The notes under the pieces were generated by a model. The model ran no database searches. It saw only the letters and a program-made list of their open reading frames with translations, and was not told the origin of the DNA. Both the position numbers and the translations under genes were made by a program. DNA of 64,000 bases from Mycobacterium sp. URHB0044 (GTDB taxonomy: Bacteria > Actinomycetota > Actinomycetes > Mycobacteriales > Mycobacteriaceae), in assembly GCF_000620625.1 (NCBI RefSeq), contig NZ_JIAW01000008.1, positions 186,001 through 250,000 of the forward strand. The letters run 5' to 3'. The first letter of the stretch is position 1. The number at the start of each line of letters is the position of its first letter. Positions 17,601 through 25,282 of this stretch are shown here, piece after piece.

Positions 17601-17792
17601 TACGACCGTGCGGCGCGCCTGCTCGGCGCAGCGGCCCGGCTTCGGGACTCAGTGGGTCGCCCGCTGCCAACGGGTCAGCGCGGCGACGTCGATCGCATCT
17701 CAGGGACCCTCAGTGCGGCGATGGGTGAGGCGAATTTCACTGCGGAGTTGCGCCGAGGCGCCGACACGGCGCTCGATGCTCTGATCCGGTGA
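14655..17792 (+). CDS. SARP/AfsR-type regulator with NB-ARC ATPase and TPR domains
   Basis: A 1045-residue regulator with three parts. Residues 1-95 are an OmpR-type winged helix ('RFGVLGPLAVW...VPEAKVRLLLADLL'). Residues 100-245 are a bacterial transcription-activation domain ('LRALHMRALYRAGRQSEALESYRQLRRLLADDLGLTPG' region). From about 265 an NB-ARC/AAA module follows, with Walker A 'GPGGVGKT' at 287-294 and Walker B-like 'IALVLDNCEG'. The C-terminal half is TPR-like. Such proteins activate antibiotic or other specialised-metabolism genes in actinobacteria, with ATP binding and TPR contacts controlling activity. It is divergent from the imine-reductase-type pair, its most likely target. GTG 14655 is chosen over 14544 by domain start and promoter spacing. 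Confidence 0.88.
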   Translation: MRFGVLGPLAVWTDDGRDVRVPEAKVRLLLADLLVQQGRPVSVDRLIDDLWGDRPPRDPRNTLQTKVSQLRRALERAEPGSGALVAHEGDGYVMRVDLDVMRFSELAGRARDTTDARTRAGLLEEALALWRGPVLGDLADEPFAAPFVARLDDDRLTAQEDWAAARLELGDHQAVAGELGERVAANPMRERLRALHMRALYRAGRQSEALESYRQLRRLLADDLGLTPGPDIVALHQAILEQDPALALPPPSTTNLPKPLTELIGRDDAVQSVVSLLTDTRLVTLTGPGGVGKTRLALQTAQRLPNAWLVELSGLDRHGYPSACAPDELVVDVVAGTLGIRDERGCDARRLAEYLRGKGIALVLDNCEGVIEPVAALTTTLLEAVPDLRILATSQLPLGVAGELVWNVPPLTVPGPGSVAVEDVRAFGSVQLFVARAAASVAGFSLDADNAAAVAAICRRLDGVPLALELAATRIRALGPHELLDRLDDRFRLLANGSRGGPQRHRTLRALLDWSWQLLAGPAQGVLRRMAVFAEGCDLAAVEALCGGDGVAEGDVVNLLTDLVDRSLVVSATGPRYRLLETVLAYGLDRLRDANELPAMRRRHAGYYVRLAERAASGLRTREQCAWLERISMETPNLRRAMETAVDADDADLALRLVNAMAWYWFLRGRIGEARRSIGQALALSGGTEQRRYVARCWETGLAIAAGEAVDDEAFDVATQITEPADRATVYWFLGYVTTSVGVPRARDLTAQALHEFEELGDRWGVGVALIDRASHHLSAADFVAAEADAARGTALLDEVGERWGQLQASYITGSLAEVAGDYDRAERMHRNGLTMAEELGLAPEMSFQLSWLGRIAMLRGEHERAWDLHEKARQLGAEQGFKPAEMYAETGLGLGARRSGQFDVAEKHLRAVLDWHRAQRFQAGTALALAELGFTAEQRGDAEAALRLQLEGYELAADSGDPRAVALALEGLAGAHALAGRYDRAARLLGAAARLRDSVGRPLPTGQRGDVDRISGTLSAAMGEANFTAELRRGADTALDALIR

Positions 17793-17817
17793 AACAGCGC
17801 CGTCGCGCTGCCGCTGA

Positions 17818-17892
17818 TGGCTGGGGTACCAGGACTCGAACCTAGAATGGCGGTACCAGAAACCGCTGTGTTGCCAATTACACCATACCCCA
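17818..17892 (-). tRNA. tRNA-Gln (anticodon CTG)
   Basis: The cloverleaf is complete on the minus strand: acceptor TGGGGTA/TACCCCA (7 perfect pairs), D stem GTGT/ACAC, anticodon stem GCGGT/ACCGC with loop TTCTGGT (anticodon CTG, reading CAG), T loop TTCGAGT, discriminator G, and encoded CCA (17818-17820). The U1-A72 pair is typical of tRNA-Gln. In this organism it should be charged with Glu by GltX and corrected by GatCAB, both encoded in the window. Confidence 0.96.
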
Positions 17893-17899
17893 CTGGGTG

Positions 17900-17929
17900 C
17901 CTATAACCGCAGGTCATAGGCGTTGTCCA
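17900..17929 (-). promoter_or_regulatory. Promoter of tRNA-Gln
   Basis: On the minus strand TGGACA (17924-17929) and TATAGG (17900-17905) are spaced by 18 bp, placing transcription start a few bases before the tRNA 5' end. This is one of the better -35/-10 pairs in the window. Confidence 0.55.
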
Positions 17930-18010
17930 GAGCAAGCGTGCGATGGAATCCACCACCGCCTGCCGTTCACGGACCGACGAGCAGACTATCAAAGATTTCG
18001 GAGCGGTTTT

Positions 18011-19495
18011 TCACGCCTCCACCGCAGCGGCGGCGGCGTGATCCCGTCCGGCGCGCAGCCGGGCCATGCTGCGGTCACGGCCGAGCAGCTCCAGCGACTC
18101 GAACAGCGGCGGACTGATCGAGGAGCCGGTGGCGGCCACCCGGATCGGTCCGAACGCCTTGCGTGGCTTCAGCTCGAGGCTCTCCAGGAGCGCGGTCTTC
18201 AGCGCTGCCTCGATCTCGGCGGTGGACCACTCCCCGACCCCGTCGAGTGCCGCCAGCGCCGCGTCGAGCACCGGAACGGCCTCGGCGCGCAGCTCCTTGC
18301 CCGCCGACTTCTCGTCGAGCACGAACGCGTCGTCGTCAAGGAACTTCAACAGATCCCACGCGTCGCCGAGCACCACGATGCGGGTCTGCACGAGTTTGGC
18401 GGCCTCGGCGAACTGGGCGTCGTCGAGCCCGGTGTCGTGGCCGTGCTCGCCGAGGTACGCCCGCAGCCGTGCGGTGAAGTCCCCTTCGTCGAGCATCCGG
18501 ATGTGCTCGGCGTTGATCGCGTCGGCCTTCTTCTGATCGAAGCGAGCCGGGTTGGAGTTGACGTCCTTGACGTCGAACGCAGCCACCATCTCCGCGAGGC
18601 TGAACACGTCGTGGTCGTCGGCGATCCCCCAGCCCAGCAGGGCCAGATAGTTCAGCAGACCCTCGGGAATGAAGCCGCGGTCGCGGTGCAGGAACAGGTT
18701 CGATTGCGGGTCGCGCTTCGACAACTTCTTGTTGCCCTCGCCGAGAACGCTTGGCAGATGGGCGAACTGAGGCACGAACTCCGCTACGCCGATGCGGATC
18801 AGCGCCTGGTACAACGCGATCTGTCTCGGCGTCGAGGGCAGGATGTCCTCGCCGCGCAGGACGTGGGTGATCCTCATCATCGCGTCGTCGACGGGGTTGA
18901 CCAAGGTGTACAACGGATCTCCGCTGCCGCGCGTGATCGCGAAATCGGGCACCGTGCCCGCGGCGAACGTCGTCGGGCCGCGCACCAGGTCGTGCCACGT
19001 CAGATCTTCGTCGGGCATTCGGAGCCGAAGCACGGGCTTGCGCCCCTCCGCGGCGAACTGCGCGCGCTGGGCGTCGGTCAGAGTGCGGTCGTGGTTGTCG
19101 TACCCGAGCTTGGGATTTCGGCCTGCCGCGAGGTGGCGCGCCTCGACCTCTTCGGCCGTCGAGTAGGCCTCGTAGACCTCGCCGGCGGCGAGCAGTCGCG
19201 CCACCACGTCGCGGTAGATCTCACTGCGCTCGGATTGCCGGTAGGGCGCGTACGGGCCGCCGATCTCGGGGCCCTCGTCCCAGTCCATGCCCAGCCAGCG
19301 CAGCGCGTCCAGCAGGGCGGCATAGCTTTCCGCGCTGTCGCGGGCGGCGTCGGTGTCCTCGATCCGGAACACGAAGGTGCCGCCCGTGTGGCGGGCGTAC
19401 GCCCAGTTGAACAGCGCCGTGCGCACCAGCCCGACATGCGGCGTGCCGGTGGGCGAGGGACAGAACCGTACCCGGACTTCTTCTGTTGCGGTCAT
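18011..19495 (-). CDS. gltX: Glutamyl-tRNA synthetase
   Basis: GltX attaches Glu to tRNA-Glu. Where no GlnRS exists it also mischarges tRNA-Gln, which GatCAB then amidates. The 494-residue protein has the class I HIGH motif as 'HVGL' (20-23) after 'PSPTG', the KMSKS motif as 'KLSKR' in 'GEGNKKLSKRD', and the C-terminal anticodon-binding cage. The frame is open to 19648, but ATG 19495 ('MTATEEVRVRFCPSPTG') overlaps the stop of the upstream gene as ATGA and fits homologues. It is probably translated by coupling with that gene. Confidence 0.96.
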   Translation of the reverse strand: MTATEEVRVRFCPSPTGTPHVGLVRTALFNWAYARHTGGTFVFRIEDTDAARDSAESYAALLDALRWLGMDWDEGPEIGGPYAPYRQSERSEIYRDVVARLLAAGEVYEAYSTAEEVEARHLAAGRNPKLGYDNHDRTLTDAQRAQFAAEGRKPVLRLRMPDEDLTWHDLVRGPTTFAAGTVPDFAITRGSGDPLYTLVNPVDDAMMRITHVLRGEDILPSTPRQIALYQALIRIGVAEFVPQFAHLPSVLGEGNKKLSKRDPQSNLFLHRDRGFIPEGLLNYLALLGWGIADDHDVFSLAEMVAAFDVKDVNSNPARFDQKKADAINAEHIRMLDEGDFTARLRAYLGEHGHDTGLDDAQFAEAAKLVQTRIVVLGDAWDLLKFLDDDAFVLDEKSAGKELRAEAVPVLDAALAALDGVGEWSTAEIEAALKTALLESLELKPRKAFGPIRVAATGSSISPPLFESLELLGRDRSMARLRAGRDHAAAAAVEA

Positions 19496-20274
19496 GACTT
19501 CTTCTTGCGCACAACGGGATTCGACAATGTGCCGATTCCATCGATGGTGATGCTCACGACGTCGCCGTCCTCGATCGGCCCCACACCCTCCGGCGTACCG
19601 GTCAGGATCAGGTCGCCGGGCAGCAGCGTCATCACCGCCGACACCCATTCGATGATCGCGCCGACGTCGTGCAGCAGCAGTGCGGTGTTGCTGTGCTGAC
19701 GGATCTCACCGTTGACCTCGGTGCGCAGATCCAGTTCCGAGGGGTCTAGCTGAGTTTCGATCCACGGGCCGAGCGGGCAGAACGTGTCGTGGCCCTTCGC
19801 GCGGGTCCACTGACCGTCGTGCTTCTGCTGGTCGCGCGCCGAGACGTCGTTGGCGATGGTGTAGCCGAGGATGAACTCGGCCGCCCTGGCCGCGGGAACG
19901 TCCTTGCAGGGCCGTTCGATCACCGCGGCCAGCTCGCCCTCGTGATGTACGGGGTGCGCATCGGCGGGCAACTGGATGGCGACGTTCGGGCCGATGATCG
20001 CCGTGTTCGGTTTGAGGAAGATCACCGGATCCTCGGGCGCCTCGCCCCCCATCTCCAGTGCATGGGCCGCGTAGTTCTTGCCCATGCAGATCACCTTGGG
20101 CGCCAGGATCGGGGCCAACAGCCGCACGTCGGCCAGCGGCCACGTCCGACCGGTGAAGGTCGGATTGCGCGACAGGTACTGCTCGGCGATCTCCTTGCAC
20201 ACTTCGTTGGCCGGGTCGCCGTCGATGGTGACGAAGGCGACGCCGTCGGGACTGGCGATTCGACCGAGACGCAT
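19492..20274 (-). CDS. Fumarylacetoacetate hydrolase family protein
   Basis: This 260-residue protein has the FAH-fold C-terminal domain: 'PKVICMGKNYAAHALEMG', the metal-binding 'HEGELAAVI', and 'GYTIANDVSARDQQ'. Members cleave or isomerise beta-dicarbonyl and 2-keto-enoic acids (for example HHDD isomerase, oxaloacetate tautomerase). The exact substrate cannot be read. It corresponds to Rv2993c and, as in M. tuberculosis, lies directly before gltX with a 4-bp overlap. The ATG at 20274 has TAGGCT (20282-20287) 7 nt upstream, so the FAH-gltX mRNA is probably leaderless. Confidence 0.87.
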   Translation of the reverse strand: MRLGRIASPDGVAFVTIDGDPANEVCKEIAEQYLSRNPTFTGRTWPLADVRLLAPILAPKVICMGKNYAAHALEMGGEAPEDPVIFLKPNTAIIGPNVAIQLPADAHPVHHEGELAAVIERPCKDVPAARAAEFILGYTIANDVSARDQQKHDGQWTRAKGHDTFCPLGPWIETQLDPSELDLRTEVNGEIRQHSNTALLLHDVGAIIEWVSAVMTLLPGDLILTGTPEGVGPIEDGDVVSITIDGIGTLSNPVVRKKKS

Positions 20275-20319
20275 TCGTCAGAGCCTAATGAGGGGCCGTT
20301 ACCCCGGGTTCGGACGGGG

Positions 20320-20541
20320 TCACATGCCCTGCAGCCACGGGAACTCGACCTGCGAGGGTTGTTCGACCGGGTGCGAGAAGTCGCCTTGGTAGTTGCCCGG
20401 TGACTGGCACACGTTCTGCGCCTCGCTGACGTGACAGGGCGGGGCGGCCGGTTCCGCAGAAGCGTTGGGGGCCAACGCGATCGCAGCTGCGACGGCTCCG
20501 GCGGCCATTCCCGACAGGATCAAAGTGGGGTGCATTGTCAT
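20320..20541 (-). CDS. Small secreted protein of unknown function
   Basis: The 73-residue precursor has a Sec signal peptide: short N-region, hydrophobic core 'LILSGMAAGAVAAAIALAP' and an 'ASA-EP' cleavage site near residue 31. The mature part of about 43 residues has two Cys ('PPCHVSEAQNVCQ') that could form a disulfide. The frame is open to 20661, but the upstream part is Arg-rich and lacks a signal peptide, so ATG 20541 (GGGAG upstream) or ATG 20535 is the start. It follows the FAH-gltX promoter region on the same strand. No function is known. Confidence 0.68.
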   Translation of the reverse strand: MTMHPTLILSGMAAGAVAAAIALAPNASAEPAAPPCHVSEAQNVCQSPGNYQGDFSHPVEQPSQVEFPWLQGM

Positions 20542-20780
20542 GATGTTCGATCTCCCAGGTCGTGACGTCCGGCCCCGTTTTCGGGGGTGATCAAAGAATC
20601 GCCGCTCGGAGGGTTTGCCACATCGAGGCAGGCAGCCATCGGGACGTCCGGCATTCCGCACCGCCGACTAGCAGCTAGCCGGAAGACCAACTCGATTCGG
20701 GCCAGCCGCCAGGCTGCTGCTCATCTCATATTCTGGAATTTCTATTTAGCATGTTGAGATCGCCGTGCCACGATGGTTGT

Positions 20781-21989
20781 GTGACCACATGGACGATCGG
20801 GACCGCGCGCAGGTGGTCGATGTTGGTGATCGCACTCACCACGACGCTGTGCACGAACGTCTTCATCAACGGTGTTGCCTTCCTGATTCCGACGCTGCAC
20901 GTCGAACGCGGCCTCGACCTGGCCGAGGCCGGCCTGATGTCGTCGCTGCCGAGCTTCGGCATGGTGGTCACCCTCATCGCCTGGGGTTATCTCGTCGACC
21001 GCGTCGGCGAACGCACGGTGCTCGCGCTCGGCGCCGCCCTCACCGCCGCGGCGGCGTTCGCGGCTGCCTCGGTGCACTCCCTGCTCGCCGTCGGAGCCTT
21101 CCTGTTCCTCGGCGGCATGGCGGCCGCCAGCAGTAACTCCGCGAGCGGCCGGCTGGTGGTCGGATGGTTCCCGCCGCACCAGCGCGGACTGGTCATGGGC
21201 ATCCGGCAGACCGCCCAGCCGCTGGGCGTGGGTCTGGGCGCGTTGGTGATTCCACAGCTGGCCGAGGCGCACGGTGTGGCGGTGGCCCTGCTGTTCCCCG
21301 CCATCGTGTGCGCGGTGGCAGCGTTGATCAGCGTGGTGGGCGTGATCGACCCGCCGCGTCCGCCGCGCGCCGAGGCTCGTGCCGACGAGCTGGCGAATCC
21401 GTACCGCGGCTCGTCGACATTGTGGCGCATTCACGCCGTGTCGGTGCTGCTGGTGACGCCACAGTGCCTGGTCTGGACGTTCACGCTGGTGTGGTTGATG
21501 ACCGATCGCGGGTGGTCGGCGGCGTCGGCCGGCGCGATGGTGACCTTCGCCCAGCTGCTGGGTGCGGTCGGCCGGATCGCCGCGGGACGGTGGTCGGACA
21601 AGGTCGGATCGCGACTGCATCCGATCCGCACCATCGCGATCGGCGCCGCGATCGCCATGGGCCTGCTCGCGCTGACCGATCTCCTGCACTCGCCGCTGGC
21701 CGTCGGGGTGATGGTGGTGGCGTCGGTGATCACGGTGTCCGACAACGGTCTTGCGTTCACCGCGATCGCAGAGATCGCGGGTCCGTTCTGGAGTGGCCGG
21801 GCGCTGGGCACGCAGAACACCAGTCAGCTGCTCACGTCCGGCATCGTGCCGCCGGTCTTCGGTGCCTTGATCGCCGTGGCCGGTTTCCCGGCGGCGTTCG
21901 CGGTGTGCGCGGTGTTCCCGTTGATCGCGCTGCCGCTGGTGCCCGTCGACTCCGACCCGTTGCGCTCGCGACCGGCCTCAGCCGACTAG
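20781..21989 (+). CDS. Major facilitator superfamily transporter
   Basis: A 402-residue membrane protein with 12 predicted helices. It has the MFS loop 2-3 motif as 'GYLVDRVGERTVLALG' and the matching motif after helix 8 as 'GRWSDKVGSRLHPIR'. It corresponds to Rv2994, a putative exporter of unknown substrate. The frame opens at ATG 20751, but GTG 20781 ('VTTWTIGTARRW') starts closer to the first helix; neither has a strong ribosome site. The upstream 40 bp are unusually AT-rich (20727-20750) and probably hold the promoter. Its stop interlocks with that of the convergent membrane gene (CTAG, 21986-21989). Confidence 0.88.
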   Translation: MTTWTIGTARRWSMLVIALTTTLCTNVFINGVAFLIPTLHVERGLDLAEAGLMSSLPSFGMVVTLIAWGYLVDRVGERTVLALGAALTAAAAFAAASVHSLLAVGAFLFLGGMAAASSNSASGRLVVGWFPPHQRGLVMGIRQTAQPLGVGLGALVIPQLAEAHGVAVALLFPAIVCAVAALISVVGVIDPPRPPRAEARADELANPYRGSSTLWRIHAVSVLLVTPQCLVWTFTLVWLMTDRGWSAASAGAMVTFAQLLGAVGRIAAGRWSDKVGSRLHPIRTIAIGAAIAMGLLALTDLLHSPLAVGVMVVASVITVSDNGLAFTAIAEIAGPFWSGRALGTQNTSQLLTSGIVPPVFGALIAVAGFPAAFAVCAVFPLIALPLVPVDSDPLRSRPASAD

Positions 21990-22612
21990 GGCGACCGCGA
22001 CCCACGGTCCCCGCGCGCCTGGAACCTCGGCAGTATCAGCAATGCTGCGACGAGGAAGCAGATGGCGCCGATGAAGGTGCAGAGACTGGCGAGCGCCTCG
22101 TTGGACGTGATGCCCGACACTCTGACGAACGCCCCGACTGCGCTGACGCCGAATGCCGCACAGCCGATCATGTTGACCCATTCCGCCTGCCAGTCGAGGG
22201 ATTTCGGCATCCAAGGCCCGACTTGCGTGCTGACCGCAACGAGACCAACCACGCCACTAAACAGGAACGCGAACGAACCGATGGCGTCGGGAGCCCACAC
22301 CAGTCGGCGCTCCGCCAGCACTGCGTGCGCCCACACAGCCGCTCCAGTGCTGACATTGAAGAGCACTGTGCCCGCGAACTGTGTGGCAGCAGAGAGCCAT
22401 TCAGCGCTCCCCTCGGGTCCCGAACGCACCAGTTGAATCCACGCCGCAGTCGTGAAGAACCAGGAGCCGACGAAGCACAGGGCGTTGGCCGCCAGAACGC
22501 CGGCGAGTTCGGAGAAGCGCGGGGCGGTCGCCGTCGCGAACAGTGAGGAGCCTATGGCGAACAGCCAGCACTGGTGCGTGAGCGTGACCGCTTCCCGCAG
22601 GCGCGCGCTCAC
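21986..22612 (-). CDS. Integral membrane protein of unknown function
   Basis: The 208-residue protein has about six hydrophobic segments ('HQCWLFAIGSSLFAT', 'LAANALCFVGSWFFTTAAW', 'FAGTVLFNVSTG', 'SFAFLFSGVVGLVAV', 'MIGCAAFGVSAVGAFV', 'TFIGAICFLVAALLIL') joined by short loops, resembling the YrhK-like type of small membrane protein; I cannot name it. The frame is open to 22678, inside leuB, but GTG 22612 lies 10 bp after the leuB stop and removes an Arg/Cys-rich N-terminus, so it is chosen. It is probably the last gene of the serA-leuB operon. Function unknown. Confidence 0.65.
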   Translation of the reverse strand: MSARLREAVTLTHQCWLFAIGSSLFATATAPRFSELAGVLAANALCFVGSWFFTTAAWIQLVRSGPEGSAEWLSAATQFAGTVLFNVSTGAAVWAHAVLAERRLVWAPDAIGSFAFLFSGVVGLVAVSTQVGPWMPKSLDWQAEWVNMIGCAAFGVSAVGAFVRVSGITSNEALASLCTFIGAICFLVAALLILPRFQARGDRGSRSP

Positions 22613-22622
22613 GCGGATGGAC

Positions 22623-23633
22623 CTACAGCAGGCCCGCGATGCGGTCGCCGACCTGTGTCGTCGACAGTTTTTCGTCACCCCGCGTGGCCAGATGCTGCTC
22701 GACGGCCTTGTCGACCCGGGCGGACGCGGCGTCCTCCCCGACGTGCGCGAGCAGCATTGCGACGGACATGATCGCCGCGGTCGGGTCAGCGATCCCCTGC
22801 CCCGCGATGTCGGGTGCGCTGCCGTGCACCGGTTCGAACATCGAGGGGTTGGTGCCCGTGGCGTCGATGTTGCCGCTGGCGGCCAGGCCGATGCCCCCGC
22901 ATACCGCGGCCGCCAGGTCGGTGACGATGTCGCCGAACAGATTGTCGGTCACGATGACGTCGAACCGGCCAGGATCGGTGACCAGGTGGATCGTGGCCGC
23001 GTCGACGTGCTGGTAGGCCACCTCGACGTCGGGGAAGTCGGCGCCCACCTCGGCGACGGTGCGCGACCACAGCTTGCCCGCGAACGTCAGCACGTTGGTC
23101 TTGTGCACCAGCGTCAGGTGGTTGCGCCGCTTGGCCGCCCGGCCGAAGGCGTCCCGCACCACGCGCTGCACCCCGAACGCGGTGTTGAGGCTGACTTCGG
23201 TGGCCACCTCATTGGGGGTGCCGACACGGATCGCGCCACCGGTGCCGGTGTAGGGACCCTCGGTGCCTTCGCGCACGACGACGAAGTCGATCTTCGGATC
23301 ACCAGCCAGCGGGCTGCTCACGCCGGGATAGAGCCGACCCGGTCGCAGGTTGACGTGATGGTCGAGCTCGAAGCGCAGGCGCAGCAACAGGCCGCGTTCC
23401 AGCACGCCGCTGGGCACCGACGGATCACCGATGGCGCCCAACAGGATCGCGTCGTGTCGGCGCAACTCGTCGACCACACCGTCGGGCAGTGTTTCACCCG
23501 TCGCGTGGTAGCGCCGCGCACCCAGGTCGTAACTCGTCTTCTCCACGCCGGGGAGCACGAGATCGAGAACCTTGACGGCTTCGGCGATCACCTCGGGACC
23601 GATGCCATCACCGGCTATAACTGCGAGTTTCAC
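22623..23633 (-). CDS. leuB: 3-isopropylmalate dehydrogenase
   Basis: LeuB oxidatively decarboxylates 3-isopropylmalate with NAD+ to give 2-oxoisocaproate, the third leucine step. The 336-residue protein has 'IAGDGIGPEV' at the N-terminus, substrate-binding arginines in 'LRLRFELDHHVNLRPGRLYPG', and the NAD-binding 'FEPVHGSAPDIAGQGIADP' near the C-terminus. The GTG start at 23633 overlaps the serA stop as GTGA, so translation is coupled. leuC and leuD are 12 kb away in this window, in a separate transcription unit. Confidence 0.95.
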   Translation of the reverse strand: MKLAVIAGDGIGPEVIAEAVKVLDLVLPGVEKTSYDLGARRYHATGETLPDGVVDELRRHDAILLGAIGDPSVPSGVLERGLLLRLRFELDHHVNLRPGRLYPGVSSPLAGDPKIDFVVVREGTEGPYTGTGGAIRVGTPNEVATEVSLNTAFGVQRVVRDAFGRAAKRRNHLTLVHKTNVLTFAGKLWSRTVAEVGADFPDVEVAYQHVDAATIHLVTDPGRFDVIVTDNLFGDIVTDLAAAVCGGIGLAASGNIDATGTNPSMFEPVHGSAPDIAGQGIADPTAAIMSVAMLLAHVGEDAASARVDKAVEQHLATRGDEKLSTTQVGDRIAGLL

Positions 23634-25216
23634 GACAGATCAACCACTTCCATCGTCACGGCGCCGACATCGCTGCCGATCGCCGCCAACACGTCGGAGG
23701 GCACCTCGCGATCGAGGCGCAGCATGATCGTCGCCCCTTCGCCGTCGGCGTCCTGACTGAGCTGGGCGGCAAGGATGTTCACGCCGGCCGCGCCCAGCAG
23801 CGTGCCGATCTTGCCAAGCGCACCCGGTTGGTCCTGATAGTTGATGATCAGGTTGACGCCCTCGGCACGCAGGTCCAGGTTGCGGCCGTTGATCTGGACG
23901 ATCTTCTCGACCAGCTGCGGACCGGACAGCGTGCCTGCGACGTTGGTCACCGAGCCGTCGTTGTTCACCGCGCGGACGTCGACGACGCTGCGGTGATTGG
24001 GGCTCTCGGGGGCGGTGCTGATCCCGGCCTCGACGCCGCGTTCGGCAGCCAGCGCGGGCGCGTTGACGAACGTCACTTGGTCTTCGATGACCGCCGAGAA
24101 CAAGCCGCGCAACGCCGAGAGTCTCAGCACCTCAACGTCTTCGGACGCCAGTTCACCGCGGACCTCCACCGACAGCGAAGTCGGCAGCTCGGCCGACAGC
24201 GCCCCCACCAGGAGACCCAGCTTGCGAACCAGGTCGAGCCACGGCGCCACCTCCTCGCCGACCACTCCGCCGCCGACGTTCACGGCGTCGGGCACGAACT
24301 CGCCGGCCAGCGCCAGCTTCACGCTGGCCGCGACGTCGGTGCCTGCGCGGTCCTGCGCCTCCTCCGTCGAGGCGCCGAGGTGCGGAGTGACGACGACCTG
24401 CGGCAGCTCGAACAGCGGGCTGTCGGTGCACGGCTCGGTGGCGAACACGTCGATGCCCGCGCCACGTACGTGGCCGCTGGTGACCGCCTCGGCGAGGGCT
24501 TCCTCGTCGATCAGCCCGCCGCGGGCGGCGTTGACGATGATGACGCCGGGCTTGGTCTTGGCCAGCGCCTCCTTGTTGATCAGCCCGGCGGTCTCCTTCG
24601 TCTTGGGCAGGTGCACGGAGATGAAGTCGGCGCGGCCCAGCAGTTCGTCGAGCGACAGAAGTTCGATGCCCAGCTGCGCGGCGCGGGCCTGGGAGACGTA
24701 GGGGTCGTAGGCGGTGACGTGGGCGCCGAAGGCGGCGAGGCGCTGAGCCACCAGCTGCCCGATCCGACCCAACCCGACCACGCCCACCGTCTTGCCGAAG
24801 ATCTCGGTGCCGGAGAACGACGAGCGCTTCCAGGTGTGGTCGCGCAGCGTCGCGTCGGCCGCCGGGATCTGGCGGGCAGCGGCCAGTAGCAGCGCCAACG
24901 CGTGCTCGGCGGCGCTGTGAATGTTCGAGGTCGGCGCGTTGACCACGAGGACGCCGCGGGCAGTTGCCGCGTCGACGTCGACGTTGTCGAGCCCCACGCC
25001 TGCGCGGGCGACGATCTTCAGCTTGGGCGCGGCGGCCAGGACCTCGGCGTCCACGGTGGTTGCCGAGCGCACCAGCAGCGCGTCGGCCTCGGGGACCGCG
25101 GCCAGCAACTTGGGCCGGTCGGGGCCGTCCACCCAGCGGACTTCTACCTGGTCGCCGAGGGCGGCGACGGTCGACGGGGCCAGTTTGTCGGCGATCAGCA
25201 CAACGGGAAGACTCAC
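23630..25216 (-). CDS. serA: D-3-phosphoglycerate dehydrogenase
   Basis: SerA makes 3-phosphohydroxypyruvate, the first step of serine synthesis. At 528 aa it is the long mycobacterial form: substrate and NAD domains (NAD motif 'GLGRIGQLVA', catalytic region 'NAARGG' and 'TPHLGAST'), then an intervening (ASB) domain, and a C-terminal ACT domain ('DQPGALGKIGTLLGAAGVNI' region) that mediates serine feedback. GTG 25222 is also in frame, but GTG 25216 matches M. tuberculosis SerA1, and TACGCT (25225-25230) lies 8 nt before it. First gene of the serA-leuB-membrane protein unit, divergent from an FAD oxidoreductase. Confidence 0.95.
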   Translation of the reverse strand: MSLPVVLIADKLAPSTVAALGDQVEVRWVDGPDRPKLLAAVPEADALLVRSATTVDAEVLAAAPKLKIVARAGVGLDNVDVDAATARGVLVVNAPTSNIHSAAEHALALLLAAARQIPAADATLRDHTWKRSSFSGTEIFGKTVGVVGLGRIGQLVAQRLAAFGAHVTAYDPYVSQARAAQLGIELLSLDELLGRADFISVHLPKTKETAGLINKEALAKTKPGVIIVNAARGGLIDEEALAEAVTSGHVRGAGIDVFATEPCTDSPLFELPQVVVTPHLGASTEEAQDRAGTDVAASVKLALAGEFVPDAVNVGGGVVGEEVAPWLDLVRKLGLLVGALSAELPTSLSVEVRGELASEDVEVLRLSALRGLFSAVIEDQVTFVNAPALAAERGVEAGISTAPESPNHRSVVDVRAVNNDGSVTNVAGTLSGPQLVEKIVQINGRNLDLRAEGVNLIINYQDQPGALGKIGTLLGAAGVNILAAQLSQDADGEGATIMLRLDREVPSDVLAAIGSDVGAVTMEVVDLS

Positions 25217-25282
25217 GTCCACACAGCGTAGTGGGCTCTAATATTCGCACGGCGGGCAGGAGCGAACCCGGGAAGGGGACTT

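Noticed and set aside
12362..17892. Genomic island mobilised by a tRNA-targeting integrase
   Set aside because: No integrase, excisionase or repeated tRNA 3' fragment is visible, so I describe the interval as an accessory island without claiming a mobile element.
17897..19699. 600-codon plus-strand open frame opposite gltX
   Set aside because: It is the high-GC shadow of gltX: composition rich in Val, Arg, His and Gln with no domain, while the opposite frame has all GluRS motifs.
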